NCBI GenBank assembly: GCA_030272585.1
Contig: BSYQ01000001.1
Span: 2,852,001 to 2,916,000, forward strand
DNA from: Bryopsis sp. KO-2023
Lineage: Eukaryota; Chlorophyta; Ulvophyceae; Bryopsidales; Bryopsidaceae
Length of the DNA stretch: 64,000 nt
Reading direction: 5' to 3'
Below the pieces are notes generated by a model. The model saw nothing but the letters and a program-made list of their open reading frames with translations. It did not search any database and had not been told where the DNA came from. The position numbers and the translations under genes were made by a program. Position 1 is the stretch's first letter. Each line of letters starts with the position of its first letter. This document shows, piece after piece, positions 1 to 13,421 of the stretch.

Positions 1-1520
1 AGACTCTACAGCAAACAAAAACTTTGTTTGATGGTCTCCTAACCACAAGCAGGTGCAAATTGATTGAACTGCCACACAGTCCCCTCGAAACCGACGCTTT
101 AATCAGCTGGGGCTGGAAGTTAGAATTTCGAGTCGGAGGCGGGCAAAAGTCGTCGGGTCAGAAATTTCGTCAACCGTGGTTAACGTCGGAGAGTCGACAG
201 ACCCACCTGATCAATAGCTCCGCCCAGATTGGGCTTCTATGCGATAGAACTCACTCCCAAGATCGTGAAGAGGGTGCGACGTTCAAAGAAAGGATTATCA
301 AGGACGCAGCAACGCCCTGCTGCCCCTACAAATGTTCAATCTATCTAATCATTTAGTGCCCTTTGGGCGGGTTGACAATCGTACCGACGTATTGTACATT
401 TTCGAACGAAACAAGCCCGGGCCTTTGGCGATTTGTTTTTGAGAAAAACAGAAACACCGACTCTCCACCCCCACCCCCCCAAAAAAAGCTGGAGCCCCAT
501 TGCTTCAACGCTGTGAGTCCTCCCCCTCTCGGGATATTTCGACAGGAAGCTTTCAGAACATGATCAACCAAAAATATGATCACCACACCCTTGGGCAATA
601 GGGGTGATGTTCTGGGGGGGGTTTAGTGAGCAATGATTTGAACGATGTAAGGTCGGGTAAAGGCAAGTCAAGGTAAGGCTGCCAGGTACAGCCCGATATT
701 GCTGAGTAGCTTTGCAGACCACGCAAAAAAAGGGTTTGCAAGTGAAACCCTTTCAGGAATGGGTTCGGATATGGGCCCCTGATGCGGAATTTGGAAATAA
801 ACAGCATCAACAGCTGCTGCACAGACCCTGGCTTTTCATAGAAAATCATGTGTGGTTGATGCCATCAAGCTCCAGATAATCCGTTTGGTTGTGATGTTAT
901 TCGTTCGTTCAAAACTTTGGACGGTCTCTGTTGTGGCTTTGCATCTCCCCCAAGCTTTGGTTTGCTCGAGATACTGGACTATTGTTTCATAAAGGGATTC
1001 AGCAACTTCACATTGCCAATTTGATCTCCTCTTCCCCATCAATGAAAATTTCATTCCACGATCACATTGCCACTGAATACGAATCCATCAAATCGCACGA
1101 GCCCAGGATTTCAAACTCCAAAATGGTTTCCTTTCGGGCTGGAGATGCATACAACACAGGGGGTGAGAAATGCATGCAAATTATGCACGAAAGGTAGGGA
1201 TGCGTTCCTCCTTTCCCCGTTACAAGAAACAAGGCACCACATCCAAACCTCTCCAGAGTCAGTCGGGATGTACTTAACTTAGTGACTGAGGGCCTTGTTT
1301 CAAGGCCATATCCTACTAAACGACGACAGACAGTTACCACCACCTTCCCTTCAACATTCAAACTGCCCTGAACTTGCAATTGACACCTGCACAATGTTTG
1401 CACGACCCCCCAATACTACAACGATACATTGCTTTGAACGAACAAAGAGCGGAAGAAGAAAAAAAGGAGAACAAAGAAATATTTCTGGGAAAAAGAAGCC
1501 AAAAACCTAGAGTTGGTCGG
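1..1520. other. Left-end non-coding stretch
   Basis: No reading frame here has recognisable protein character or convincing splice signals. The right part (about 1.2-1.5 kb) lies just downstream of the stop codon of the minus-strand acyltransferase gene and is its likely 3' untranslated region. A C-run followed by an A-run sits near 470-487. I see no RNA gene. Confidence 0.5.
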
Positions 1521-4500
1521 TCATATCGACCTATCCCCCTTTTCTACAGGCAGCAACGATTCCATGTCCCGGTCCATGTCGAGTGAGACTGGGGCCCGGG
1601 GGGCAAGGGAGGGCAAACAAGTCTCGCGGCAATTGCTCCACATCCCTTTGTCAAACGGGTTCTTGAAAGTCCCATCTTGCGAACGGAGGTATTTGTAACG
1701 GTACCAGTTTGCCATTTCGTTCGTGGTCAAATTCCTCACAGCCTGGTTTGCAACACACAATCGATCCACTTTCATCCACAGCAGTTTGGGTTTTTTTTCT
1801 TCCCTTTTTGTTGGAATCGACACCATCGAGCCTCTTTTCCCATAACAAAACTACCGTTCCGACAGAAATGCTAGTGCCAACCGTTTGCTTGCATGCGATC
1901 ATACCTGGGATGCTTGAGTGATGGCTAATGCGGCCACACTGAGACCCACAAACGCATCGATGACCAAGAAGGTGATGACCCAGGTAACGCCCGAGTTCTT
2001 TTGCCATTGCTCCGACTGCAAGATGCCCTGTAGTCTGATCACGGCAATGACCCCACTGATGACCATGGCAAACAGCTCCAGCCAAAGGAATGTGATGAAG
2101 TAATGTCGATTGCCCTTACCCACAGCATTACCCACCCAAGGGCAGTAGTGATCAAACACCTGGTGCACACCCGACAAATAAACATGAGTCTTCGAGCTAA
2201 ATTTTTCCAAAACTGACAATTTCGAGAAGAAAAGACACACCCCAATCTACTCCGCGCAATGCACCCTTTTATCGTGTGTGGGGGTGTATTTTTTTCAGGG
2301 GGGGGGGAGAGAGGGGCAGGGAAAACGAAAGCACCAAAAGAAGGATTAAGCATAGTTCCAAAAGTTTGTGATGTAAGGACCCCATCCGTTTTGATACTTA
2401 CTTCTATACACCTGTCTGTGACCGCGCAATGCTTGGCTCTCAATGGGCGGACAATTTTGCATGTAACACACAGCTGATTCCAATTCCCAGCCCATAAAAC
2501 TTGAGAATCAAGATTCCTGAAAATCCCACTCAACGCTCAAAGTCAATCCAACTGCAGAGGCCACCAGACGGAAAAGAAACACATATAGATGACAAAAACT
2601 GACCAATGAGACCACGAAAGCTTGACCAAGGAAAGAGCCAGTACAGAAATCTAAAAATGATCAGCTGCGTCTGGATCAGAATTCTCACACTACCTTCACT
2701 GACTATATCCCCGTCACAAATTTTCAAAACACCACTGAGAATATCTGGATTCACATATCTTCTCCCAGTTTCGGTCATGTCTTCCTCAAAGGGTTTTCTC
2801 CCCATTCCCTGTGGACTTCGTTTCAAATCATCATCTGAATACGAGACGCACCTGTAAAGACTTTCTTTCTCGCCTGCATTCTCATCCGACGGTTTGGCTC
2901 CTTTTCCATCGCTGGCATAGCCCACTGGTATCATCCCAGGGTCTGAAGACGTGGTTTTCAGCAGGAATATGAGCCCAACTCCGGAGGATATCACACACGT
3001 CCACGACCAGAAAGCCAGGGAGACAGTGATTGAACCGATTTCAGGATCAAGAATGATCTAAAAATGAACCACAAACCCTGAATTACACATCGATTTCATT
3101 TCCCCACACGTGCATCGGGACACAGTTCGTAAATATATAGGAAAGAAACCAAAAGACGACAGCAAAATAATATTGAATGTACAAGATGCACGCAAAACTG
3201 CCAAGCAATTACAGTTGAACGCCCTTTCGCAAAAATGATACAGCATTCAACCACTGGTTTAACATTCTCATGGGGTTTTTTCCCCTCCATTTTCATTTCT
3301 GAATTGAGGAGTGGTTTGAACATGTACAATGGTTTCTGTTCAAAAAAAACCTGAAACACAAATTGCCCCGTTGTACCCCTTTCACCCTTTTCCAATCGTA
3401 CCTTGTATATGAAGATGGTCAGAAGAGAAATTATGAGGAGCCAAATCACAGGAGCCAGCTGCAACTCTGCCAGCTTCGCAAACCTGGAGTTTTTCCCACA
3501 CATTTTCCCCTTGCCTGGGTCTTGACTGGACTCCAAGAGATGGAAACCAAGCGATCTGTGTCCTTTGTCGAACGCCAATTGTCCAGGTGTCGCACCGGTC
3601 ATGTCTGGCTGCGATAATGTGGACCTCGCCCCTCCCTGAGTTGAAAAGAAATCATCAAGACCAACCACTTCCACAATCTCTTTTTCTCATAACACAGAAA
3701 AAGATATATAGCAAAGAGTCCCAGTTGTTTCAACATCAACATGTTGTATTCTTTTTATTCAGTCTGTGAAAATAGTGGGAAATGCTTCGTTTTTCCCTCC
3801 TCCAAGAAAACCCAAGACTGATCGAAACCAGCCAGTTCGAGTCTGACCACACACCTGTAAAAGAACAGTTGCTGCCTCACTGTTTCCTCGGATCGCTGCC
3901 CAGTGCAATGGAGTACAACCTATAACCACAGATCTTCAATTTTAAAAAAATGCGGCTGCCAGGTCTGCTGAGGATTATTTTCTAGATCTGATAACATAAA
4001 ATCAACGGCCCACTTCCATACTTCTCTTGCAGTGTCGAGATGTTCTGCATGTTTTGTTTACTGGGAAGTTTTGAAGAATGATGATTCTGTATTTCCAAAA
4101 AGCCTGCATTCAGACTCATGCTCTTCTTGTTTCATTTAGAAACAATGAGAATTCAGTGCTGACCCTTGGAATTTGTTTTAGTTGAGAAATAGGCCCCCTG
4201 ATACTGTGGCACTGGAAGGCAAATAAAGTGGTAATGTGAGGTAAACTGATTGCCAGTTTTATGTACCTTCTTTATCCGCCAGGCTGAATTCAGCATTCAG
4301 CACCAACAGGAGGCGTACAGTATCAGCAAAGCCTTTGTACGCGGCCCAATGCAGTGGAGTTCGGCCATCAGCATCCACCACACAAATATCCACATTCCAT
4401 TTCAATGCTAAATGATAAATCACGGCGGTCTGCCCATATTGTGCCGCTACATGACAAACCTGGATAGTACAGTAAATTTTTTTTTTAGTGATTTAAAAAA

Positions 4501-5465
4501 AACAGTATCTTTTTCTGGGAAAAAAGAACAGGGATTCAATGCATCTTCGAAAATCGATCCACCAAGAAATGTAAATGTGCATATCATGTGGCCGGCGGTT
4601 TTGATCAGATCAACAGAATCCGAGATCAAGGGGATCTAATGAAAGCTTGGTTGCATGTCGTACTGTGTAACCCTTGTAGTCTTTCTGTTCTGTGCGCGCC
4701 CCAACCCTGAGAAGGGTTTCAGCAGCTGGCAAAGCACCCCTGACAGCAGACCAATGAAGTGGAGTCTGTCCCGATAAATCTCGTCCGTTGGGGTCGGCTC
4801 CATGCTGCACAGCCAATCCAACACACTCTTTACGTCATATGTCCGTTGATCCATTTTTCTTCCCGTCTGATCAAGTGCTTGCTACCAGCATTGATGGGTG
4901 CAGATCAAAAAATTGTTGCTGAAAAGAAATTTTGTCAGTGGCAATCCCAGCGATGGTGTTTTTAGTTCTTGTTAAAAGTGAAATTCTCAAATCGTGTCAG
5001 AAGAACCGCAATGACGTCATTGAGATTTTTTAATTAAAAAAAAAAAGTTGGCTGGATAGACACTTACTTCCAGCAATAAAGAGATTATGGAAACTTGGTT
5101 GTTCAAAGCAGCCCACTGGAGAGCAAGATACCCCTGGAAAACGATAACAACAAAAAAACAGTACTCAAATTGATACGTTAGGAACCCTCTCACACTCGAT
5201 TCGGAAATCCACCCGAAGCTGCTGTCGAACCTCACGAATATACCCACCGACGCAGGTGCTGTTCGCTAATTTCCGTGTTCAAGCAATCAAACGAAAGGAA
5301 TGCACGCGCGAGCAACCGCACCTGATCGTCCGGTTTGTTAACCACTGCAGGATCAGCGTCCACGAACGCCTTCAACTTTTCGAAGTCTCCGTAAGCGCAT
5401 GCTTTCCACACGGTATCCACGATATCAGTTTTCGCCTCTTTTGCTTGTTCGGACGCCGACGCCAT
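1521..5465 (-). CDS. Ankyrin-repeat DHHC-type protein S-acyltransferase (TIP1/PAT24 family)
   Basis: Predicted integral membrane palmitoyltransferase, transferring palmitate to cysteines of target proteins at Golgi/endomembranes (family knowledge). Ten exons join in phase: 5465-5322, 5133-5068, 4825-4664, 4459-4267, 3919-3855, 3635-3402, 3057-2694, 2499-2402, 2159-1905, 1742-1521, giving 600 residues, close to plant TIP1. The N-terminal ~260 residues are ankyrin repeats ([40 protein letters not shown]). Membrane segments follow ([18 protein letters not shown] and others), then the cysteine-rich domain with [15 protein letters not shown] and [13 protein letters not shown], then the family-typical [15 protein letters not shown]. 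The active motif is DHYC rather than DHHC, as in yeast Akr1. Two expected zinc-binding cysteines are replaced: Thr after HCAV and Ala in GNAVG. Start chosen as the ATG at 5465 because it opens the first ankyrin exon. Function call is firm; activity is uncertain because of the altered zinc site. Confidence 0.92.
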
Positions 5466-5778
5466 GATATTTTTTCTAATGAACTCTGGTGACTACCAGT
5501 CAATTGCGAGGACGATGCTTTGCAGACAAAAGGGGGAGGTGTCTGGACCAATATGATTCTTTTCCAGGCCTGGTTTAGGAATGGAGAGCTAAGCATGTCG
5601 TACACATTTCCAGTACGGCGGAAAACGTAAACACACTGTGGGGGAAAATGAGGGGTTGGGAAAGAGCCCCCACTGCGCTCAAGGCTGTTGAAATCGACGT
5701 CAGGAATCGTTCTGTGGCACTCCTATCTCAAGCAGTGAATCCCTTTTACAAAATTGGTACATTCTTGTCCTTGTGTTT
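5466..5778. other. Intergenic gap between two minus-strand genes
   Basis: This 313-bp stretch separates the start codon of the acyltransferase gene from the stop codon of the upstream FAM228-like gene. It should hold the acyltransferase promoter and 5' leader plus the 3' end of the neighbour. I see no TATA box or other motif I would defend. Confidence 0.4.
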
Positions 5779-7975
5779 CTACGCGCTGCCGGTGAGACCG
5801 ACTTCAGATTGCTCGATGTTGGTCATGTATTGTTGGCCAACCCAGATCACGTCCGGTCGAACTGCAGGGGATGGTGTCTTCAGAATCGCCCACATGTCAT
5901 GGTCCTTCTCTGATTGCAGCGACCTGCTTCCAAGCAAACAGACATTCAGGTCTAACGCTCATTGTCCAGACTATATCTATATCTATATTTATATCAGATG
6001 GAGAAACGAGCTGGTTGTTTGAGGAGCAGTACCTCTTGCCCTTTCTATCAATCCAAATGTCGCCAGTAACTGTGGCCGCCTCGTTAATAGTGCCCCTGTG
6101 CAGAGCTTCAAAAAGGTCTCTCCTATTGAGGCGATCTTCCGCTCCTGGAAGCCACCGTTTCCCTTTTGAATCCAGCCAGATATCGCCAGCCTGAACCAAA
6201 ACCACGGTCATTATTTCTTGTCTTTCAGGAATAGGATGGCTTTCAAAACGGATCTCAATACACTGCACCTTGACACCAGGCTGTCTCTGGGCGATTTTGC
6301 CAGTTTGCTGTAGAATCTCCGTTAGACCTCGTCGGTTTTGATAAGCGTCGGGGCCAGGCACCATACGTTTCAATCCTGTGCCTAGATCCGCACCCCCCCA
6401 ACACGGCTTGCTCTGCAGAAAAACAACAAAACATTTTCACGATCGAATCAATACGTATAAGAACAATCGTGGTCACGACGCCGCCAACCTGATTAGCAGT
6501 GTTACCTGCTGCACCACGTCGAACATGCTTTCTCCCCGTCGCAATCGTTTGGTGTCCAGTCCTTCGGCAGGCCCTCTTCCCTTTGGACACTCGGCCATCA
6601 TCACATCTCGGCCCTTGTGGACGTCATAGTGATCAATGTGTATGTTGGACTTGCGATTCACTCTTTCCGCTTCGGAAGCAGGCTTCAAGACATAATTGCC
6701 GTTCGTGTCCATGCAATGCCCGTAAGGTGTGGCCTCGACCTTGTCCCACATCGTCGTGCTGAACGTGACCTTGCCAGGTATGGATTTGTCGAGCGCGGGG
6801 TCGTATATTCCCATCTGAAGACGGAGAAATGTGGTTCAGCATCCCATACTCCAACTAGCTAACTGCTTCTTTGTGAGGCCTTTGTCGAAATGTGTGCCCC
6901 AAAAACTAGGAATTCTGCGCTTCTGATGGCTGGGACTCTAGTTTTGTACAAGATTCCAGTGGGGATGGAAGCCAATCAGCTCAAAATCACATCGCACTTC
7001 CTGCTGCTCCCTGATGGTCTTGTTCGTCGCCTGGAGACAAGGGTCATCAATATCATTGCTCCTAAAACACAGAGTTGACTTGTGGGCCGCCAGTGGATCG
7101 TAGTCTTCTTCTATGATGACATCACGGAAGACAGCAAGCTTCTCATTGGAGGTCTGCAAAACCAACAAGATGTATATTATTACTGAACTATTTCCTTGTG
7201 CATCCTAACGCACGCACGTATGTAGATAACTACAAAAACGCCCGCCGGCTTGATAGAGAGTTGAATCGCCGCAGCCCCTACCTTGATGTACGCATCATAC
7301 TGGCTTCTCAGCCGTTCCTCTATTTCCTTGTAAGGCCTGGAATCCAAACCTCGCTTGATTCTACTTTGAATGCGCTCAAAGACTTGAGTTTCCCAGTCGT
7401 GGAAGAGCTGCTTCTGCTTCTTGTTCTTCACTTTCTGCGTTTGATCCAAGACGTCTTGCATTTCCCCCGTGATTCCCTCGCCGTACGTCAAACCCTTCAG
7501 CACACTCTGAAAACGAGACCACCCTTATTGCGAAATAAGGCATGCCTTGGATCCAACAAAGCTCCAAAAATCAAGGATTTGACGACTTACAGCACGCCGT
7601 ACCTGATACATTTGCTGGAATCGTTCTTCCTTTCTGCGAATGTGTTCCATGTGCTTTCGTTCCGTGGCTTTCCGGAAGTCCTCCTCTTTTTGGCGTTTTT
7701 CTTTCTCCCTGACTTCTCTTTGCGCGGCGGCACGATCGATAGCAGTATCAACGTCGCTTCCATGTCGCAGCAGCCCATCACTCTCTACCTGATCACATAA
7801 ACTCAGGGGGTGTGCCATATGTCGCCGCCAGGCAAGAATGTCCTGGAAGAGCACCCAGCTTGCAAGCTCTACCTTGAGAAGTGCTTCCTTCTTCTTTCTC
7901 GGCTTTGTGATCGCCCCGGAGCTGCTTGGCGTCCAACAGTAGAGCTTCAACAAGTTTCGGCTGGTACAGGTTCAT
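5779..7975 (-). CDS. FAM228-like coiled-coil protein, probable cilium/flagellum link
   Basis: A multi-exon gene read from ATG at 7975 (MNLYQPKLVEALLLDAKQLR) to the stop at 5779. After a short first exon the protein has a charged helix (REVREKEKRQKEEDFRKATE) typical of coiled coils. The next two exons read LFHDWETQVFERIQSRIKRG and TSNEKLAVFRDVIIEEDYDP, which match the pattern of the FAM228 family (a W-containing helix followed by an acidic-YDP motif). A later exon begins near 6814 with MGIYDPALDKSIPGKVTFST and carries IDHYDVHKGRDVMMAECPKG. The C-terminal exons repeat a motif: AGDIWLDSKGKRW and TGDIWIDRKGKRY. The terminal exon reads RPDVIWVGQQYMTNIEQSEV before the stop. FAM228 proteins are poorly characterised; the ciliary role is inference from their distribution. 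Exon borders are approximate except the start, the first acceptor and the last exon. Confidence 0.65.
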
Positions 7976-9457
7976 TCGCTCCTTTATCGGGGGCAGTCCA
8001 GTCCTGTGACGTCGAAGAAGTCATGTGTTTGGAGGACGAACGGGAGTAGCGCCGACGAGAGGAGAGGGAGAGGGAGGCCGTTTTTTTGAGTGCGTTACAC
8101 AATTCTTAGAGAGCGTTACATCGTAAAATGTGGCATTTAACCTTCCTGGTTTAACCGTTTTCATTGTAGATGCAATGCTGACTGGATATGACAAGGCAGA
8201 GAAACGGAACTGACCTTGCCTTTTCCATGGAATCCACCATTTCGCGTGTACGTCAGTTTCAAGCAACGGATAGAGCAGTGGAGGAGGGCCTGGGGGGTTG
8301 ACTCTGCTGACCAGATAGTGAAAAGCTGCGCAGAAAAAACACAAATATGGCTATACCCCACAGTACTCGTACAATGAACTTTTTGGTGGTTGTGTGTTTC
8401 AATTTGTTCCTATTTCAGCTTAAGGTTGATACACACACACCAGTTCAGTTCTGGACTGGCTGCTGCTCTGTAAATAGGATATTCACAAGAACGCAATACT
8501 TTTGATTTCGTAGACACTTGTTGCTTCGGTCAAAAGCGTTTTTAAACAATGAGCACGTCCAAGCAAAACAAACACACAAGCGCCAGTTCAAAAGAAAGAA
8601 AGAAAGAAAAAAAAATCCAAATAATTCGAAGAGAGATCCGACCCAACAGCATGTTGTTTCCCTTTTTCAAATCACATCGCTGAAACATGATTTGAAAAGT
8701 TGGAGATCGGTTTTTTCTCCTTCACACAACCAAATATAGCTTTTTGTCTTGTGCGTGCGTTTAAAAAGGTCGGCGATTCCTTCACACAACATTTTTCGCA
8801 GCTAAATACCCCTCCCCCCCCCCCCTCCTCCCTCTATCAATAATGCAAGCAATTTCCCTGAACTATCTTGTTTTCTCTGTACTATTGAAATTGTTTCGCT
8901 ACACCCACGAAAGCAAACAAACTTGTTTTTTCCAAGCAAGTGTTGCTTTAAAAAAAAAGAAAGTAAAAAAGAACCAAAAAAAAAGTGAAAATTGACAATT
9001 GTGGCTTGTAGCCTCTCCACTACACGGTTCTTTCCAGGCAAAAAAAATTCACTGGAAACAAAATCCCTAAGCAACGTATGGCATCAACATTTCTTGTAAC
9101 CATCCTACCAACCAAAAAAAAATGTGATTTCTGGCAGCCCTTCACAAAAAAAACCATATGACCAAAGTCATACCTCCCCCTCAAACTTTGATGGCTCTTT
9201 TGTGATGCCAGGAAAAGAAACCCATAAAAACCCCTAATGGAAACCAAAAAAAAAGGAAGAAATAATAAAAGTATAAGAAAAATAAGAGAGAGAGAAAAAA
9301 ACCCACCACCACCAAACATGCACACTACCAACCCAGAAATAGCTGCTTTACTGAGTTTGCACATGCTGCCAGCAAAATCGCTAATATCTCTCCACCAACA
9401 AAAAATGGATCCCGATCGCGAAAATCAAAAAGGCTATATATATATACCCCCAACGTA
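7976..9457. other. Intergenic region with low-complexity tracts
   Basis: It holds the presumed promoter/5' leader of the FAM228-like gene (right after 7975) and the 3' flank of the next minus-strand gene. There are purine/pyrimidine-biased runs: a C-run at about 8812-8826, A-rich tracts at 8945-8990 and 9240-9305, and a short TATATATA stretch near 9436. No gene is supported. Confidence 0.45.
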
Positions 9458-12078
9458 TCACACTCCATCCAATAGCCTTTCAGTCAGCCCATCCTCCTCA
9501 TTTCTATTCATTACCATAAAATCTGGAGCTTTTTTCGGCTCCTCCATCAGTCTTTTCAACAGCCCCCTGTACCAGCCCGAAGTCGAATGCGATGAAGATC
9601 TGGGCAACCCATATTTTTCTATAACTGGGGGTGAAAGCACATATCGGCGAACATCGACCCACCCCTTTTGAGTTTCCACCCTCTCCTCCATCACCTCATC
9701 CTCTGGCATGTAAGGTTCAATTTCTGACGAAGAAGCAGTGGTTCTGGAGGAGGGGCTCAACACGGTGGGCTGAATTTCGCATTTCCCCACAGAGTCTCGT
9801 TCTCTAGCTGAATCCATGATTGTGAGTGCACGGCGCTTGATGGTTGAGATGTCCTCAGCTGAGTCCTCCCGCTCATGTGAGTTCGAATCCCCGCTGGAAG
9901 TGCTGGGCTCTGAAGTGGAGGCTACGTAGGTGGTGCTCATCACGCCGGATGCAACCGACACATTTGCAAAATCAATGGCGGAGTATTCGTGGAAAAATGG
10001 GTGTTGGAGTTGTAGCATGACTGTACCTGGTCATTTCAAAACAGGATGAGGGTGAGGGAGTCCATTTTCTGTTGCAGTTGAGCTCCACATGCAACACCCA
10101 TGTATACATGTAAGATTAACTGACTAACCCACAGTCAGTTCCCAGCAAAAACGAATCCCCCCACTCAGGTGCTTCCCAAGAATGTCTTGATGATTTAATT
10201 TTCTTTTCTACGTTTTACTGATGACTCGGAAATATTTTTCCTTAATGCAAAAAAAAGTTATTTTTCTGGTTTTGTTGTAAGGAAAAAATACCCACCTGAA
10301 AGTTCACTTGCTGCATGGTATGAGCCTTCCATCGTATCGCTGGACAAAGACATTTTCACCTCTACCTCTGTGTGGAAAGGCCTGGCTGATGGTTCCACAA
10401 ACGTTTTCAGGAGCTCATACATCACATCCCAACCCTCCCATAAGAATTAAATTATGGGCATTCGATAAAAAAAAATAAAAAAAAAATATCAAAGAAATTA
10501 AAGCTCTCTTGAAAGCATATGTTATGTTTTTTCATTTGGGGCTGTTTCTCTTACCCGTTTTAACGAAGTAGTCGATTTCACCCGGACTCGAGTTAGAGAT
10601 ATAATCTTCTTCTCCAAGTGGATATTCTGCCCAAGTGAAGCCAGCAGTCGAAGGGTTGTACAATCCATGAACCTGGCACCAAGAAATGCTCAGATCCCCC
10701 TCCCCAAAGAAATCAAACATGCAAAAATAAATAAAAAATCGAAACTGGTGAATCTGATGGAGTTTCCGAAAAGTTAATGAGGTTTTTGTGGGTTACCCTG
10801 AATTGTCCATCCTCATCAACACATAGACCCTCCACAACACCAGAAGGATCGAACTTGAGATCGTATGTTGCAACTTTCCATTCACTGACTTCCTTGTATT
10901 GTGCTCTGTATCTGCACCCATCACCATTTTTTTTTTTTTTTCAAATAATGTAAGGCAGCGACTCGAGTTGAAAATTTGGCAGCTGGTTCTTAAGGCTGTT
11001 TCAACGAAAACGATATGTATTCGAGGGAACGTGTTTTCTTAAAAAATCAAAAGCCACATTATATATTCAGGTTGAAAGTTTCTATCAGCTCAGATGCTGC
11101 GGAAAGGAGGAATATGGGCACACCATACTTTCTCTCTTTGCAAGAAGAATTGATCAATTTCACTGAATTCGTTTATATGGGTCAATTTTCAGCAGTAGTT
11201 TTTTTCAATTATTACCGTCCGGATGCTGGGACATTACGAGGCTCATCCTCGGGCGAAATGAATCGCATTGCTCTCGCTTTGGCCTTTGTGGCTACTTGCG
11301 AAGATCCTTCCAGTGTTGGTATGTACATCGACTTGCCCACCGCAGCCACAACTTGGAATAGCACCGCAATTAATCCAGGGCTAAAAAACACACAACGATT
11401 TTCAACTCAACCCCACCCCCCCCCCCCTCAAAAAAAAAAACCCAAAAAAAACCCAAAAAGAGCCCGAAAAAGGATTCTCCCCCTCTCTTTGTGGAACGCA
11501 TTCAAATGATCTAATATCAGAAAAGCAGGAGCCTCCTTTTCAAGTGGGTGTGTCTGATAAGACCTCATTTTGGAGCAAATTGAAAACCAGTTGGTGGGAA
11601 TTGCTTCGAAACTCATGCTTGATTTGAAAACAAGTGTCGAGATCCGGCCTTACATGTGCAACTTACAACAAGAATATCGGGTCCCAACAGAATCCAGTGC
11701 AATTGCCGCCAGTGGAATCAGTCAAGTCGACTAATTCGCCGAGATCCGCGACGGCGAATCCTTTCCCAGAGGCTCGACCCAGCGAACAAGTCAAAACGAA
11801 GACTGAAAGCAGTCGACACCAGCCGATCCCGTCTCGTTTAATTCTGTACGTGAACGCAGCCAATCGGTCATGTACAGCGCCGCGACCCGAATCGGTCGAT
11901 CGATCGATCCATCGGTTACCGCCGCCAATGTCATGTGGGCGTTGAGGAAAGAACTCGAAGTGAGCAGATCATGCACAGAAAGAAGGGAAAAAAGCTGCTG
12001 CTCTGGCAAAGACGGGCCAACTGCCGTCAGGACAGCATTCGCTAGATTTCGAACAAACCTGCCAAGCGAAATGTCCAT
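9458..12078 (-). CDS. Unrecognised multi-exon protein
   Basis: I do not recognise the family. The proposed start is ATG at 12078 (MDISLGRFVRNLANAVLTAV) and the stop is at 9458. Exons supported by splice signals and open frames include HEFRSNSHQLVFNLLQNE (about 11563-11616), LIAVLFQVVAAVGKSMYIPT with VATKAKARAMRFISPEDEPR (about 11220-11380), RAQYKEVSEWKVATYDLKFD with GVVEGLCVDEDGQF (about 10800-10915), YNPSTAGFTWAEYPLGEEDY (about 10540-10675), GWDVMYELLKTFVEPSARPF with SLSSDTMEGSYHAASELS (10297-10440), and a last exon from about 9996 down that starts TVMLQLQHPFFHEYSAIDFA. The junction between the last two exons is in phase. The alternating beta-like middle and serine-rich acidic tail suggest an intracellular regulatory protein, but no function can be given. 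The 5' splicing near 11.7-11.9 kb is unresolved. Confidence 0.5.
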
Positions 12079-13421
12079 GTCTCAAAAGCTCTTCTCCTTC
12101 AAACCACCGGGCTAAATCCCATGAACCAAAATTCTCAATCCGCTAAGCAGGCAACAAAAATGGGGATGTCGGCGACGAAAAAACGCACTCCCAACAGGTG
12201 TGTTTTTTCTCGACCGAGTTTTAAGTACAAGCCATCCGCGAAATAGGAGCGGTGCTGCACTTTAGGATGAATAAGGAAGTGGAGGCGGTATGATCAAGCG
12301 ACGCTGTCCCTGAATTCTTTGTACATTTCGTTTTTGACCTCACAGTGACACGTGTTGTCCAAGAATCGATACATGCATATTTCTCAGGACCCCGTCCGCC
12401 CCCCACACACGGTATCGTGCGAAAGCTTGCATCTGTGCATCCAAATCTCACTGAGATTATCACAGATTGCCTTTTCTGTGGAATCTCCCTCCTGTCGGCC
12501 TCATTTTTACTGTTCGCTTTTGCTTTTGTAATCATTTGCTGGTGAATTTGTCCGTTTCAAGTGCTGTTGCGAAAATCTTGATTGTGAAAACTGCCTCCAG
12601 TTTCGACCCCAAGTGCCTCTGCAGAAGCCAATGATGCCCCCATCATTCAATCATTCATTTTTTGCTGGGGTCCAGAAAGAAAGACAAACCTGAGTAAAAA
12701 TACGAAAAACGCATGAAACTCACTCGGACACAAGAATTACATTTCACAATTAATATTTGTGGAATCATGGAGTCTGGTCGACCAGTGCTTGACATCCAGG
12801 GCCGTGATGCATGCAACAATTTAACTGTGTTTCAAATCAAAAAAGACTTCTGTTTTCCCTTTCCCTCACCCCCCCCCCCCCCCAAAAAAAAAAAAGAAGG
12901 AAAAATTGAAACCCTCCTTGCCCTCAAATTTTTCCTTCTTTTTTCCCAACATGGAAAATTCTGAACAAGGGTCAATTCCAAATGCTAAATCGCCACCACG
13001 GTGTCTAGTCAATGTCAGTGGTAACCCCCAATTTATTTGTTAATTTTCCCCCAGTTTTACATCATCCCAACTCAGCAATCGCTTCCCCCATGTTTGCTTG
13101 AGACGATTTTTGTTCTCCACAGAGATGCTGCTGCCAGCCTGTCCACTCCCTAGGAAAATATCAAGCAGAAAACGAAAGCAACCGATTACATTCGATCGAA
13201 AGCATGCAATAAACGAAAAGACAGCCACGACATCCTACCATTGCAATTCAAATCATGAATACCCTGACATAACATCTCAAGTCAGGCATTGGTCTAGTTC
13301 GCAAAACTGGTGTCGAATTCATTCTCCTGTTCGGAATGGCATGATTGCCTTCTCTCATTATGAATAGTACCTTTCACTCACCCATGTAGGGACAAATCTT
13401 GACTCACCTGAAACCAGACAT
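12079..13421. other. Intergenic region
   Basis: It lies between the stop of the nuclear-protein gene and the start of the unrecognised gene, both on minus. It contains a C-run joined directly to an A-run at about 12869-12896 and the neighbour's probable promoter near 12.1-12.3 kb. No convincing coding exon. Confidence 0.4.

Noticed and set aside
24-356. 110-residue open frame at the left edge on plus
   Set aside because: It begins at TTG rather than ATG, has no recognisable domain and no splice context.
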